Below are positions 7,309 through 16,184 of a stretch of 22,077 bases of DNA, in pieces. The DNA comes from Acidobacteriota bacterium (lineage in GTDB: Bacteria; Acidobacteriota; Terriglobia; UBA7540), in the NCBI GenBank assembly GCA_021789565.1, contig JAJYJL010000015.1:1-22077 (forward strand), given 5' to 3'. Every line of letters starts with the position of its first letter. Position 1 is the first letter of the stretch. The position numbers and the translations under genes are program-made. The notes beneath the pieces were generated by a model. It was given only the letters and a program-made list of their open reading frames with translations, was not told where the DNA came from and did no database searches.

Positions 7309-8664
7309 TTATCCCCCGGCGCTGCGTTGGGGAACCCGCGCTGGAACCGGCCCTTTCTCAGAGGACGGTTGCGCCCTGAGCGCCTCAAGATAAACGCGGT
7401 TGATGTGTTCGGCCACGCGGCTCCAATCGTAAACCTGCTCGGCCCTTCTGCGCGCCGCTCGTCCCATTTCGGCCCTGAGCGCGGCATCCCACGCCAGGCG
7501 CCGGAACGCTGCGGCCAGGTCCTCCACGGCCTGTTCCGGCGAGCGCGCCGCCACCTTGATGCCGCAATCTTCCGTCACATGGAGCCCGGGGCCGGCCAGG
7601 TCAAAGCAGACCACCGGCTTGCCGGCGGCCATGGCCTCCACCACCACCAGCCCGCCGCCGTCACGCAGGCTCGGGAACACAAAGGCGTCGCATTCGGCCA
7701 TCTCTCGAAAGAGCTCTTCTCTCGGCATCCAATTCACCAGGCGGACGTGGTCGCCCATGGCGAGGTCGTCCATCAGCGACCGAAGTCGCGCGGCTTCCGG
7801 GCCGTCTCCCACAATCATCAATTCGGCCGCCATGCCCTGCCGTTCACGCTTCACATCCTCGAAAAACAGCCTGAAGGCGCGGATAGCCAGGTCAAAGCCT
7901 TTCAGCGGGATCAGCCGTCCCGCCGTCAGCAGCCTGAATCGCCCGCCGTCCGGCCTTGCCGCGGCAGGGCGCGCGAACCTTTCCAGGCTGACGCCGTTCA
8001 CGCTCAGCAGTTGCGCTTTCTTTTGCCAGCGCGCCGGCAGTGCGTCAAAAGCTTCGCGATTGGCCATCAGCAGCGCCCTGGCCCGCTGCTGCCCCATGGC
8101 AAAAAAGGGATCGTGCTTAAACACCCACTGCAACCCCATGCGAACGTATTCCCACAGGCGCGGCCTCAGCGCGAACTCCCGCCGGAACTTCTCCGGCACG
8201 CGATGCGCCCCGCCGCCCGGCCCGCGAACATAAGCGACCGGCAACAGGGCGCCGATGATGCTCGCCATCCAGTCGTTCGTGTAGGTCAGGTGGTGGAACA
8301 GATCAAAATGGATTTTCCTGTGCAAACGCCGCGCGGCAAAATACGCCCGCCACTGCCACAGGTAAGCGTAAAGCTGGTATCCACCCTGCGCCCGGTTCAG
8401 AAAATACAGCCAGCCCGGCAGGCCCACATAAACGAATCGCACTCCCGGCATGGGATCTTCTTCAAGCTTCGCCTCAATCGCCCTGCGGTTCTGCGAAGCC
8501 GTCAGAACCCACAACTCATGCCGCTGGCGCAAGTGCCTGACCACGTTCCAGGCCATCAGGTCGCCCCCACCGGGCAGATTGACAGCGGGATCCTGAACAC
8601 ACGCGTACGCGCTGATCAGCACCTTCGCACGCTTCAGGTCCGTCTCTCTCAAGCTCCCATTCAT
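7309..8664 (-). CDS. GT4-family glycosyltransferase
   Basis: The predicted protein has 451 residues in a GT-B fold. The N-terminal domain begins KVLISAYACVQDP with the glycine-rich acceptor-side loop PGGGDLMAW. The C-terminal Rossmann domain shows LLTAGRLIPLKGFDLAIRAF, MIVGDGPEAARL and VRLVNWMPREELF. The donor-binding element is FPSLRDGGGLVVVEAMAAGKPVV. Here the first Glu of the GT4 EX7E motif is Asp, a variant known in part of the family, and the second Glu is kept. It would transfer a sugar from a nucleotide sugar to the growing lipid-linked oligosaccharide, retaining configuration, at the cytoplasmic face. ATG 8664 is chosen because it overlaps the FkbM stop (ATGA, 8661-8664), typical of translational coupling; the frame is open further upstream, but only inside the neighbouring gene. 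Confidence 0.9.
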   Translation of the reverse strand: MNGSLRETDLKRAKVLISAYACVQDPAVNLPGGGDLMAWNVVRHLRQRHELWVLTASQNRRAIEAKLEEDPMPGVRFVYVGLPGWLYFLNRAQGGYQLYAYLWQWRAYFAARRLHRKIHFDLFHHLTYTNDWMASIIGALLPVAYVRGPGGGAHRVPEKFRREFALRPRLWEYVRMGLQWVFKHDPFFAMGQQRARALLMANREAFDALPARWQKKAQLLSVNGVSLERFARPAAARPDGGRFRLLTAGRLIPLKGFDLAIRAFRLFFEDVKRERQGMAAELMIVGDGPEAARLRSLMDDLAMGDHVRLVNWMPREELFREMAECDAFVFPSLRDGGGLVVVEAMAAGKPVVCFDLAGPGLHVTEDCGIKVAARSPEQAVEDLAAAFRRLAWDAALRAEMGRAARRRAEQVYDWSRVAEHINRVYLEALRAQPSSEKGPVPARVPQRSAGG

Positions 8665-9500
8665 TCTTGTCCGCCTTTTGTGGCAATCACGTGGAAGGTC
8701 TTGTCCCAGCGCAAGTGGTCTTGAATTCTGGTAAAGCCGCAACCCTGCAGCAATTCCGCGATTGCGCCTGGCTCGATGCCAGCAGGCAGGAGACTTGGGT
8801 GGACCTCGCAGGCAACAAGCTGGCAGCGCGGGCTTTTCAGCGTCGCCTGCAAGCCCTCGAGGACCGCATATTCGAAACCCTCTACGTCGATCTTGACAGC
8901 GCGCGGGACGGGCAACATTTCTGAAATAATCAGGCGATCGCCTTCAATCACCTCAACGTCTTCGGCCCCGGCGTTACCGTTCCCCTCGCCGGACAGGCTG
9001 GAATTTCCAATCACTGTGCTGGCATAAAGCTTTGCCTGCCCCGACGTGTTCCCCAGCGCCTTCCGAAACAGGCGGACGTTCGCCAGGCCATTCAGTATCA
9101 GGTTTTCCACCAGGTGGTTGTAGTTTCGTGCACACGGCTCGCACGCTATCACCAATCCGTGGTCTCCAACGTTGCTGGCCAGCAGAACCGTATATAGCCC
9201 CACGTTCGCGCCGATGTCGAGAACCGCATCGCCCGGCTTGAGAAATCGGACAAGCTCGCTCAAAACTCTCTCTTCGCCGCCCGCTCCGCCCGCCGATTCC
9301 AGGATGCGCAGCTCCTCCGGTGTGCGGGCGTAGAATCTGGCGCGGGTTCCGGCAACCTCAGTTTCCAGGATGCCATTCCGGGGTTTCGCCACCTGGAAGT
9401 AAGCCCGCCGCAGCACCGAACTCAGCCCCAGCTTCTGAATAGGCTTCAGCACTTCCGGGCGATAGCTCAAGCGTTTAAGGGAATCGAACATTGTTGACAT
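8661..9500 (-). CDS. FkbM-family SAM-dependent methyltransferase (copy 1)
   Basis: The predicted protein has 279 residues. The SAM-binding core reads AVLDIGANVGLYTVLLA (motif I), VIACEPCARNYNHL (acidic ribose-binding residue), then VRLFRKALG. The FkbM hallmark is KIDVEGFEYAVLEGL, and the C-terminal part has CEVHPSLLPAG. The family O-methylates sugar hydroxyls in polysaccharides and glycosylated metabolites, so it probably caps or decorates one residue of this glycan. It is clearly paralogous to the gene at 10743-11564, sharing the N-terminal pattern (KPxNG, ARTPEE/Q) and CEVHPxLLPAG; the acyltransferase gene lies between them. AGGTGA lies 4 nt before ATG 9500, and a second in-frame ATG at 9491 is possible. 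Confidence 0.9.
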   Translation of the reverse strand: MSTMFDSLKRLSYRPEVLKPIQKLGLSSVLRRAYFQVAKPRNGILETEVAGTRARFYARTPEELRILESAGGAGGEERVLSELVRFLKPGDAVLDIGANVGLYTVLLASNVGDHGLVIACEPCARNYNHLVENLILNGLANVRLFRKALGNTSGQAKLYASTVIGNSSLSGEGNGNAGAEDVEVIEGDRLIISEMLPVPRAVKIDVEGFEYAVLEGLQATLKSPRCQLVACEVHPSLLPAGIEPGAIAELLQGCGFTRIQDHLRWDKTFHVIATKGGQE

Positions 9501-9547
9501 GGGTCACCTGTTTGCCGGGCCGCGGTTCTAACCTTTGGAGGAAACCA

Positions 9548-10765
9548 TCAACACGCTTCCGAAGCTTCCGGCGACGCGGTTGGCGTTAGCGGTCTTGTGC
9601 TTGGAGACCTGTCGCGGGTTGAAGAGTAAGCAAAGTAGCGTTTCAAACCGAGCAAGGGACCCTCAAAATAGCGTCGGGAAAGCTCGGCCAGCACGAAGCA
9701 GACGGCATACACGCAGAGTGCTCGAACGCACAACGCGCCGAACCGACCCAGAGGGGCAACAATTTCTCCGGGGTACTCCCCAAAGATGGAATCCCATCCG
9801 TAAAAGATGAGCCAGTGGGCTATATAGAGAAAGTAGCTGAGTTCTCCGCAGCGGCGCAGCGCCCGGGACCGCATCAGGACATTAACCAGGCGAATCCGCT
9901 TGCCCAGCACGACTGCCATCAAGCCGGTAAACAATATGGCACAGAATGTGAACAGCAAGGCGTCGCCAGCAAGCCGCTTCCGGGTATAGATGCCGAATGG
10001 AAGCCCGCCCACCGCCAGGATTGCTGCGCCAGCGATGCAGGACAGCCCCAAATTCCAAAGCCGTTTTTCGGAGTACCATGCAGACCTGATAAACAAGGCG
10101 AGAAGAGCTCCTGCCGCCAGCCCATCAAGGCGGAACCAGGAATACTCAGCAACATTCCATCCTTCAAAATAGGCGACCCCGCGAAAAACCGGCTCAATAG
10201 CACAGATGCCTGCTGCCAGCAACCAGATGTGTCTGGTTTTCAGGCGCGATATGAGCCAGGGCCACAGCAGATAGAAGTGCTCCTCCACTGAAAGCGACCA
10301 GAGCGGGCCATAGTAAACGGCAACCCCGAAGATGGGCGCCATGTTGGAGAGGTAGAAGATGCCCAGGAATACGTAATCGTGCGCTCCGTGGTAGCAGATG
10401 GCAATCAGGACCAGGATCGCGTAGTAGAGGGGCAGAATCCTGAGTCCCCGGCGAGCGTAGAAATTCCGGAAATAATGCGGCTTGCCGGCCGAGTCCAGCA
10501 GAATTCCCGTAATCAAGAACCCGGAGAGAACGAAGAACAGGTCCACGCCCATTCCCCCTGGGCGTGTGGCGAGTTCAACCAAGCGCGCGAGACCCGTCCA
10601 GTTTTCTGTTTCCATGGTCCATGCAAACCCGTGCAGAAGGAGAACCATGATCACCGCGACGCCACGGACCCCGTCCAACTCGGGTATGTGCGCACTCTTT
10701 CGAGACAGCGAGACCGGGTTCACTCTCTGCTTTGGACTTGCCTCAGGACTTTGAAGCGAAGGCAT
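9548..10765 (-). CDS. Acyltransferase-3 family membrane O-acyltransferase
   Basis: The predicted protein has 405 residues with about ten transmembrane segments. The N-terminal signature is IPELDGVRGVAVIMVLLLHG (the family R-G-x-A and catalytic-type His), followed by GGMGVDLFFVLSGFLITGIL, then RRGLRILPLYY and WSLSVEEHFYLLWP. These are the standard motifs of the OafA/NodX acyltransferase-3 family, which moves an acyl group (often acetyl) across the membrane onto a sugar hydroxyl. It probably O-acylates the repeat unit. AGGA precedes ATG 10765 by 5 nt, and the gene overlaps the upstream FkbM gene by 23 bp. After the last helix there is a Ser/Thr/Pro-rich tail of about 25 residues with no recognised domain. 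Confidence 0.92.
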   Translation of the reverse strand: MPSLQSPEASPKQRVNPVSLSRKSAHIPELDGVRGVAVIMVLLLHGFAWTMETENWTGLARLVELATRPGGMGVDLFFVLSGFLITGILLDSAGKPHYFRNFYARRGLRILPLYYAILVLIAICYHGAHDYVFLGIFYLSNMAPIFGVAVYYGPLWSLSVEEHFYLLWPWLISRLKTRHIWLLAAGICAIEPVFRGVAYFEGWNVAEYSWFRLDGLAAGALLALFIRSAWYSEKRLWNLGLSCIAGAAILAVGGLPFGIYTRKRLAGDALLFTFCAILFTGLMAVVLGKRIRLVNVLMRSRALRRCGELSYFLYIAHWLIFYGWDSIFGEYPGEIVAPLGRFGALCVRALCVYAVCFVLAELSRRYFEGPLLGLKRYFAYSSTRDRSPSTRPLTPTASPEASEAC

Positions 10766-11564
10766 AGAATTCCTGAATGCCGGGAGTGCGCCGCAATTCG
10801 ATGGCGCCGAAACCGTACGACTTCAGCAGATCGAGCAATTGCTCAGAATTCACCCCCGCGGGCAGCAGCGCGGGATGGACTTCGCAAACGACATTCCGGC
10901 AGGCAGGCTCGGAGAGGGACTGCTGGAGCCCTTTAATGGCACCGTACTCATAGCCCTCAACGTCAATCATCACCAGGTTCGGCATCGGCAGCCCCTCCTC
11001 TGCGCAGAAACCGTCGCCATCCACCACCCGCACTGACTGCGCCCTGGTTTGGCCGTTACGCGCCGCCACCAGGCTTGAAAACAGCAGGTCGTCTCCAGCA
11101 AACAGTTCTGTTTCGCCGCTTGCTTCCCCCAGCGCCACCTGGAAGGCGCGCAAGTTCGGAAGGCTGTTCAAGCGGATGTTCTCTTCAAGAAAGCGGCAGG
11201 TCTCCGGATTCGGCTCGAAGGCGATCACCTGACCTTGGTCAGTAACCTTGCGGGCGGAGAAAACGGAAAAGACTCCGATGTTGCTTCCAACGTCGTAGAC
11301 GACATCACCCGGGGTCAAATGGGCGTCAAGAAACTCCAGAACCTCCTGCCTCCACAGTCCCATCTGGGCCTTCCCCAGCATACGCACCTGCTCCGGCGTT
11401 CGGGCAACAAAGCGGCAATCGAACTCCCCCAGCCTCACGGGCATGGTGCCATTGCTGGGTTTTGTCCACTGATGGTACCATCTCCTAAAAGTGCTGCGAA
11501 GTCCCAGAGATCTGACCGTGCGAATAACCAGAGGATTGTAAGAAATTCGATTCAGAACGTTCAT
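10743..11564 (-). CDS. FkbM-family SAM-dependent methyltransferase (copy 2)
   Basis: The predicted protein has 273 residues. Motif I is VVYDVGSNIGVFSVFSA, followed by VIAFEPNPETCRFLEENI, LRAFQVALGEASG and the FkbM signature MIDVEGYEYGAIKGL, then CEVHPALLPAG. The expected activity is SAM-dependent O-methylation of a sugar in the glycan, different in position or acceptor from its paralogue at 8661-9500. The two are clearly homologous but far from identical, so the duplication is old. The ATG at 11564 shares one base with the TAA stop of the preceding GT4 gene, and its 3' end overlaps the acyltransferase start by 23 bp, so the three genes are probably translationally coupled. Confidence 0.9.
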   Translation of the reverse strand: MNVLNRISYNPLVIRTVRSLGLRSTFRRWYHQWTKPSNGTMPVRLGEFDCRFVARTPEQVRMLGKAQMGLWRQEVLEFLDAHLTPGDVVYDVGSNIGVFSVFSARKVTDQGQVIAFEPNPETCRFLEENIRLNSLPNLRAFQVALGEASGETELFAGDDLLFSSLVAARNGQTRAQSVRVVDGDGFCAEEGLPMPNLVMIDVEGYEYGAIKGLQQSLSEPACRNVVCEVHPALLPAGVNSEQLLDLLKSYGFGAIELRRTPGIQEFYAFASKS

Positions 11565-12877
11565 TATGCCCCCGGCCCGTTCAGCCGCAGTCCTGCTTCG
11601 CGGCCAACAAAACGCAGCGCCGAAAAAAAACCCTCGACGCCCTGGTCAAAGTTCCAATCCGCTACCCGGCGCGCCGATTCCTCGCCCATTCTGCGCCGCT
11701 CCTCAGGATGGGTGACAAGGAATTCCAAGTGATCAGCAAGCTGCTTCACGTCACCATAATCGAATAGCAGGCCGTTTGCGCCGTTCTCCACAAGGTCTCC
11801 TACGGCCCCACCATCCCGCGAGGCCACTACCGGCAGGGCAAAATTCATGGCTTCATTGATAACAACCCCCCAAGACTCACGATAGGAGGGGAGAACAAAC
11901 ACATCAGACACCGCGTAACAGGCGGGTATCTGCGAGTAGTTCTGAAAGCCCGCAAAGTGGACACCTGTGGTATTTCGGGTACGGACCAGCGCTTCAAGTT
12001 CCTTCCTCAGTGGCCCGTCGCCGGCGATTAGAAGATGAACGCGATTATCTCGCAACCTGGCAAAAGCCGAAATCAGGTGGTCGACGCCTTTCAAGGGAAC
12101 CAGGCGGCCAAGGGTAAGAATCACCACTGCGTCCTCCGGAATGCCGCGCTCCCCACGCAGTGAGTTTCGCTCGGGCAGCAGGCGCCGCCGCTCGGCACAG
12201 AAGAATTCGTTATCAACCGCCAGTGGTGTGGGGAACATCTTGACGTCCGGCACGCCAAGGCTTCGATAGAACTCCGCATTCCTTCGACCTACAGTAAGGA
12301 ACGCGCGAGTTCGCCGAAAGAGACCCCGCAAGAGCCTGTTCCGTAAAGATCGGCGGAGTCCTTTCCCCCAATCGAACGTGCTTTTATCGGAATACATCAG
12401 GATTGGAATCCGCCGCAGCAGGAGGATCGGCAGAGCCAGCCACGTGGTCAAACTCCACCACCTCTGCATTACTACCATGTCGTAGCTGCGCGGGCTGAGC
12501 TCTGCCAGAAGCTCCGGATGGAAAGTTCCGAGAGGGCGTGAGAGATCGGGCCAAAGTGACCGATTTGGGGGAACTCGATACCGGAACCCGCTCCACATTT
12601 CTACGTCCCAGTCCAAAGGAATCTGGTAGCCAGGATCAAGTTTCCCGTCTCTTCCCACATCGGAATAAAAATAAACCGTGAGGTCAATCTCCGGATGCGC
12701 CGCAAGCCGCTGGAAGAATTTGCAGAAATAGGGCTGGGCGCGCGGGAAAACCACCGCAACCCGGTATCGGCGGGCCGAAACCTGGGCTGTGGGTGCGTCG
12801 CATCCCTCCAGGAACCCCTCCTGGGCAGGAATTCTCTGCAAGGTCGCAACCGGTGTTCGAGTCGATTCCTCAGTCAC
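11564..12877 (-). CDS. GT4-family glycosyltransferase
   Basis: The predicted protein has 437 residues. The N-terminal domain starts after a ~35-residue unconserved leader with YRVAVVFPRAQPYF. The C-terminal GT-B domain has VVILTLGRLVPLKGVDHLISAF, LLIAGDGPLRKELEAL, VHFAGFQNYSQIPACYAVSDVF and the complete EX7E motif in LPSYRESWGVVINEAMNFALPVV. It should transfer a hexose or similar sugar from a nucleotide donor to the lipid-linked intermediate in the cytoplasm. The start is GTG 12877, which overlaps the stop of the upstream GT4 gene by 8 bp. If the true start were further in, near the conserved YRVAVV, the protein would be about 35 residues shorter; the coupling makes the GTG credible. Confidence 0.88.
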   Translation of the reverse strand: MTEESTRTPVATLQRIPAQEGFLEGCDAPTAQVSARRYRVAVVFPRAQPYFCKFFQRLAAHPEIDLTVYFYSDVGRDGKLDPGYQIPLDWDVEMWSGFRYRVPPNRSLWPDLSRPLGTFHPELLAELSPRSYDMVVMQRWWSLTTWLALPILLLRRIPILMYSDKSTFDWGKGLRRSLRNRLLRGLFRRTRAFLTVGRRNAEFYRSLGVPDVKMFPTPLAVDNEFFCAERRRLLPERNSLRGERGIPEDAVVILTLGRLVPLKGVDHLISAFARLRDNRVHLLIAGDGPLRKELEALVRTRNTTGVHFAGFQNYSQIPACYAVSDVFVLPSYRESWGVVINEAMNFALPVVASRDGGAVGDLVENGANGLLFDYGDVKQLADHLEFLVTHPEERRRMGEESARRVADWNFDQGVEGFFSALRFVGREAGLRLNGPGA

Positions 12878-14090
12878 TCAAGGTCATCCTGTTGAGATAG
12901 GTCGGCGGATGCGCAGCGTCTTTTCGGCAAAGGAATTCAAGCACCACTTCCCGAAATCCGGCCTGGATATTTTCGATGGAGAATTTTGCGGCCTGTCCGG
13001 TGAGGTGCTGGCGCAGGTTTTCCTGCAAGGCGGCGCTGGAGAGGACCGTGCAAATCTTATGGGCGGCGTCGTCCTCGTTTTCGAAGGTCAGCATGGGGTG
13101 GTCCACAATTTCCGTTTGGCCGCCACTGGCGGGGACAAAGGTGATGGCGCCGGCCTTCACCATTTCAGCCGGGGCGATGCCGAACGCTTCATTTTCACAG
13201 GCATTGATCCCGAAGCGGTGCCCGGCAAGCAGGTCGATTTTTCGCTGGCCGAAGGTCCGGCCTTCAAGCGAGACCCAGGGCCGCCACGCGGCCAGTTCCT
13301 GGAGCCGGGCGCCGAAGGGCGAATCGTCCAGCCCGCCCAGGATGTGGAGATGGACCTCGTGGCCGGCCTCGCGGACTTTATCCAGGATGCGGACCACGGC
13401 GTCCATGCGCTTTTCCGGGACCACGCGGCCGACGCAGACAAAGCCGTTCTCCTTCTTTTCCCAAGGCACCGTTGGAAACTCGGTTGCGACGGGCGGGTAA
13501 AGCACGCGCGCTTCGATGCCGAACTCTCGACGGAGCAGCTCGGCGCTCCAGTCGGAATTCGCCACGGTCAGGTTTTGCTTCCAGGCTGCGGGGTCCACCG
13601 GCGCGATCCTTTGGCAAAGGCCGAGGTAGGCGCGGCGCAGCATGGAGTCGCCATACCACCAGCGCTTGTGGGTTTGGAGCGAGGGGTGCAACTGGTCCCT
13701 CCACTCGTCGACGAAACCGAAATCGGCGATGAACTGGATGCCCGGCACACCGAAATCACAAAGATTGTAGGCGCTGATCATCAGGTCGAATTCAGGTGCA
13801 ACGCGCCGCACGTACCGCTGGAAAAAAGCTCCGCGAAGCCCCGCAAATTTGGCCGAGCGGTGCAGCGCCAGCGGCATGCGTACCGTGCGGATGGAAAATT
13901 CCTTTGGATCAAGGCCGGTTCCGTAATAGGCATTGAGCCGGTCAAGGTCCACCACGCCGCCGGTGATCAGCGTCACGTCAAAGTCCCGCTTCAGCGCGTC
14001 AATACCCCACAGGGCGCGAGCCTCCGACCCGCCGGAACAAAGTTGTGGGTGAACAACGGATATTGCTGCCTTGCGTGCGATCGTAACCAT
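12870..14090 (-). CDS. GT4-family glycosyltransferase (ALG11-like subgroup)
   Basis: The predicted protein has 406 residues. The acceptor-side domain has AAISVVHPQLCSGGSEARAL, then ANSDWSAELLRREFG and VLYPPV. The donor domain has FVCVGRVVPEKRMDAVVRIL, LHILGGLDDSPFGARL and the EX7E motif in CENEAFGIAPAEMVKAGAITFV with the following GGQTEIV. This arrangement resembles GT4 enzymes of the ALG11/mannosyltransferase type, but the donor sugar cannot be assigned. The ATG at 14090 lies 1 nt after the stop of the upstream GT2 gene, and its stop overlaps the next GTG start, so it is embedded in a tightly coupled run. The protein probably acts in the cytoplasm at the inner membrane face. Confidence 0.87.
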   Translation of the reverse strand: MVTIARKAAISVVHPQLCSGGSEARALWGIDALKRDFDVTLITGGVVDLDRLNAYYGTGLDPKEFSIRTVRMPLALHRSAKFAGLRGAFFQRYVRRVAPEFDLMISAYNLCDFGVPGIQFIADFGFVDEWRDQLHPSLQTHKRWWYGDSMLRRAYLGLCQRIAPVDPAAWKQNLTVANSDWSAELLRREFGIEARVLYPPVATEFPTVPWEKKENGFVCVGRVVPEKRMDAVVRILDKVREAGHEVHLHILGGLDDSPFGARLQELAAWRPWVSLEGRTFGQRKIDLLAGHRFGINACENEAFGIAPAEMVKAGAITFVPASGGQTEIVDHPMLTFENEDDAAHKICTVLSSAALQENLRQHLTGQAAKFSIENIQAGFREVVLEFLCRKDAAHPPTYLNRMTLSD

Positions 14091-14091
14091 T

Positions 14092-15123
14092 TTAGCTCAG
14101 CTCGCTAACATCGGTTGCCTTCCTGCCAAGCAGGAAATTCGGTAAAGAGGCACGGGCACTTCCTTCGAGCTTCCCCAGAGCGTGGCGAATTGAGTGTGGC
14201 GAAAGGCTGTAGCCGACGACGAAGGCAGTATAGGCGACCTTTCGGCGCAAATTCCAGTATGGCTGCCGCCACGTCGCAGCGATTGCTCTCCACATCAGAC
14301 CGGGAAGTGTGTCCGGCCAAGGGTGATCGTGCGGGCTCTCCCGTAGCGACGTGACGCGGCCTACCCAGTGCTGCGGGTAAGCACCCAACCAGCGCTCAGG
14401 GGACCCGACGTCCGCGCCTCCCAGCCTGACTAGCTCGGCGTGAAGAAGGAACTGGCGGCGGATGCTTTCTCTGAGTTCCCCGAGACTTTCATGGGCGCAC
14501 GCCACTCTGTTGCCTCCGTGCACCCGGTACCTAGCCAAGGGCGTTTGCAGCGCCCGTACGCCCCCGAACAGCGAACTTGCAGCCACGAGATAGGCGTCCG
14601 CTCGGATTTTCCACCCTTCCTCAGGAATGGGCATTATCTTCTTTAGAAGTCCGCGCGAAAACACATTCCCGCTCGTCGGTGAACCCACCCCGAAGGGTCC
14701 TAGGGTGGAACTTGGTACTGCGGACCCTCCCATTACCCTTCCAAGGGGGCTCCCTGTCGCGTCGATGACTTCCAAGGGGAATTGCATTCTAGGATCGCCA
14801 TCCCTCCAATGGCGCACAACGGTCTCGGCGGCACTTGGCAGCAACACGTCATCGGAGTCAAGGAAAAGAATAAGCTCGCCGGAAGAAGCGCGGAATCCCG
14901 CGTTGAGCGCCGACGCCTGCCCTCCGTTTGCCTTGAAAATCGCGTGCACCCTGCTGGTGCGACTTTCGATGACCTGCCGTGAGCCGTCCGTTGAGCCGTC
15001 GTCAACGACGACCACTTCGACGGACGGATATGTCTGACCCAGCGCGCTGTCGATCGCTTCGCCAACAAAGCGGCCGTAGTTATAGTTGTTTATGACGATG
15101 CTAACTTTCGGTAGCTCTCTCAT
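14092..15123 (-). CDS. GT2-family glycosyltransferase
   Basis: The predicted protein has 343 residues. The GT-A domain begins VSIVINNYNYGRFVGEAIDS and contains VVVDDGSTDGS (nucleotide binding), NGGQASALNAGF and the DXD metal motif in LILFLDSDDVL. An acceptor-side region follows with RADAYLVAASSLFGG and ARYRVHGGN. This is a typical inverting GT2 enzyme, expected to add one sugar to the undecaprenyl-linked repeat unit. The C-terminal ~80 residues have no clear family match. GGAG lies 9 nt before ATG 15123, and the start region overlaps the 3' end of the neighbouring GT2 gene by 23 bp. Confidence 0.9.
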   Translation of the reverse strand: MRELPKVSIVINNYNYGRFVGEAIDSALGQTYPSVEVVVVDDGSTDGSRQVIESRTSRVHAIFKANGGQASALNAGFRASSGELILFLDSDDVLLPSAAETVVRHWRDGDPRMQFPLEVIDATGSPLGRVMGGSAVPSSTLGPFGVGSPTSGNVFSRGLLKKIMPIPEEGWKIRADAYLVAASSLFGGVRALQTPLARYRVHGGNRVACAHESLGELRESIRRQFLLHAELVRLGGADVGSPERWLGAYPQHWVGRVTSLRESPHDHPWPDTLPGLMWRAIAATWRQPYWNLRRKVAYTAFVVGYSLSPHSIRHALGKLEGSARASLPNFLLGRKATDVSELS

Positions 15124-16138
15124 GGCAAGGCTCTCCGACTGAGGGCTGCGGCGCTGGTTGGCGCGCGAAAAACAGATCCTTGGCGGCGGTCACAGCGCCG
15201 CCCGAAAAACGGTGGTACCGCAGCGCCAGCATTTCTCTGGCTACTATCGGCAGGCGCTTGGCGAGTGACGGGGCCATGTTCACCCGCGCGCGCCAGTGCC
15301 GCAAAGCAGAGGAACGAATTCCTGGATTTGCGCAGTGCCGAACTGCCCAGTCACCTTCGAGACGCTCGATGAGCGTTGGCAGCAAGTAGGGCGGCTCGTG
15401 GACCGCAGCCACTCGGCTGAGCGTCCGTTTGAGAAACGGCGTTGGCTCTGCGTGCGTGACCTGCGCCGGATGGCGTCGATACGCGAGGAGCGGCCGAGGA
15501 ACGAGAACGGCCCCGGCAACACCTGAGCATATGATGACTTGCGCTATGAAGTGGTCCTGAGGGCTTCGCCGGGACTTTTCGCCGCCGGGCAGGGGCAATA
15601 TCAGGGGCCTGAGTCTGGCCCTGAATGCCATGCAACTGGCCCCCGCAGGCATCCGGCGGCGGTACGTCTTTCCTTGAGCTAAGGCTCTGAGTAGCTTCGG
15701 GCTCGGGAAGAACCGGTCGATGGTCTCCCAGGCTGTTTTTCCGAGCGGATCGAGACGCTCGTTAACAAGGTCAGAATTGCAAACCGCGAGGGCAGCTTGC
15801 GGCGTCGATTCTAGCGCCCTTTCCATCAGGAGGATTTTCTGTGGATACCAGCAGTCGTCGGCGTCACTCAAGAAGATGACGTCTCCGGTACATTGCGTAA
15901 TAGCGCGTTCAAAATTCTTGGCAATTCCGACGTTGGTGTCATTGATGAGGAGTCGTACCGGAAAAGGTGCTCCAGCAGAAAAATCGCGGACGATGTCAAC
16001 GGTCTGGTCGCTGGACGCGTCGTCGCTGACGACTAGCTCATCAGGCAGCCGTTCTTGTCGCACAAAGCTCTCGAGCTGCTCACGAACGAAGCGCTCGCTG
16101 TTGTACGTGGTCATGGCGATGGAGATTCGCGTAGCCAT
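15101..16138 (-). CDS. GT2-family glycosyltransferase (rhamnosyltransferase-like)
   Basis: The predicted protein has 345 residues. It begins RISIAMTTYNSERFVREQLE and has VVSDDASSDQTVDIV, NDTNVGIAKNFERAI, the DXD motif in FLSDADDCW and a later PQDHFIAQV containing the probable catalytic Asp. These features match GT2 enzymes often annotated as rhamnosyl- or N-acetylglucosaminyltransferases of O-antigen loci; the exact sugar is uncertain. I chose ATG 16138, where homology begins. The frame is open upstream to 16330, but that extension runs through the preceding methyltransferase gene. A weak AGGG precedes the start. It lies 46 nt after the methyltransferase stop and overlaps the next GT2 gene by 23 bp. 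Confidence 0.88.
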   Translation of the reverse strand: MATRISIAMTTYNSERFVREQLESFVRQERLPDELVVSDDASSDQTVDIVRDFSAGAPFPVRLLINDTNVGIAKNFERAITQCTGDVIFLSDADDCWYPQKILLMERALESTPQAALAVCNSDLVNERLDPLGKTAWETIDRFFPSPKLLRALAQGKTYRRRMPAGASCMAFRARLRPLILPLPGGEKSRRSPQDHFIAQVIICSGVAGAVLVPRPLLAYRRHPAQVTHAEPTPFLKRTLSRVAAVHEPPYLLPTLIERLEGDWAVRHCANPGIRSSALRHWRARVNMAPSLAKRLPIVAREMLALRYHRFSGGAVTAAKDLFFARQPAPQPSVGEPCHERATES

Positions 16139-16184
16139 GTCCCTATTTGACGGGGTGCTTGCGTTGGCCTGGATTGCTTTCTCC

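Noticed and set aside
7327..8724. Long plus-strand open frame (465 codons) opposite the GT4 gene
   Set aside because: It is antisense to a clear GT4 glycosyltransferase; its translation is low-complexity and His/Arg/Pro/Gln-rich, as expected from the complement of a high-GC gene.
12789..14108. Plus-strand open frame (439 codons) opposite the ALG11-like GT4 gene
   Set aside because: It mirrors a gene with strong motifs on the minus strand, has no family features and no ribosome site.
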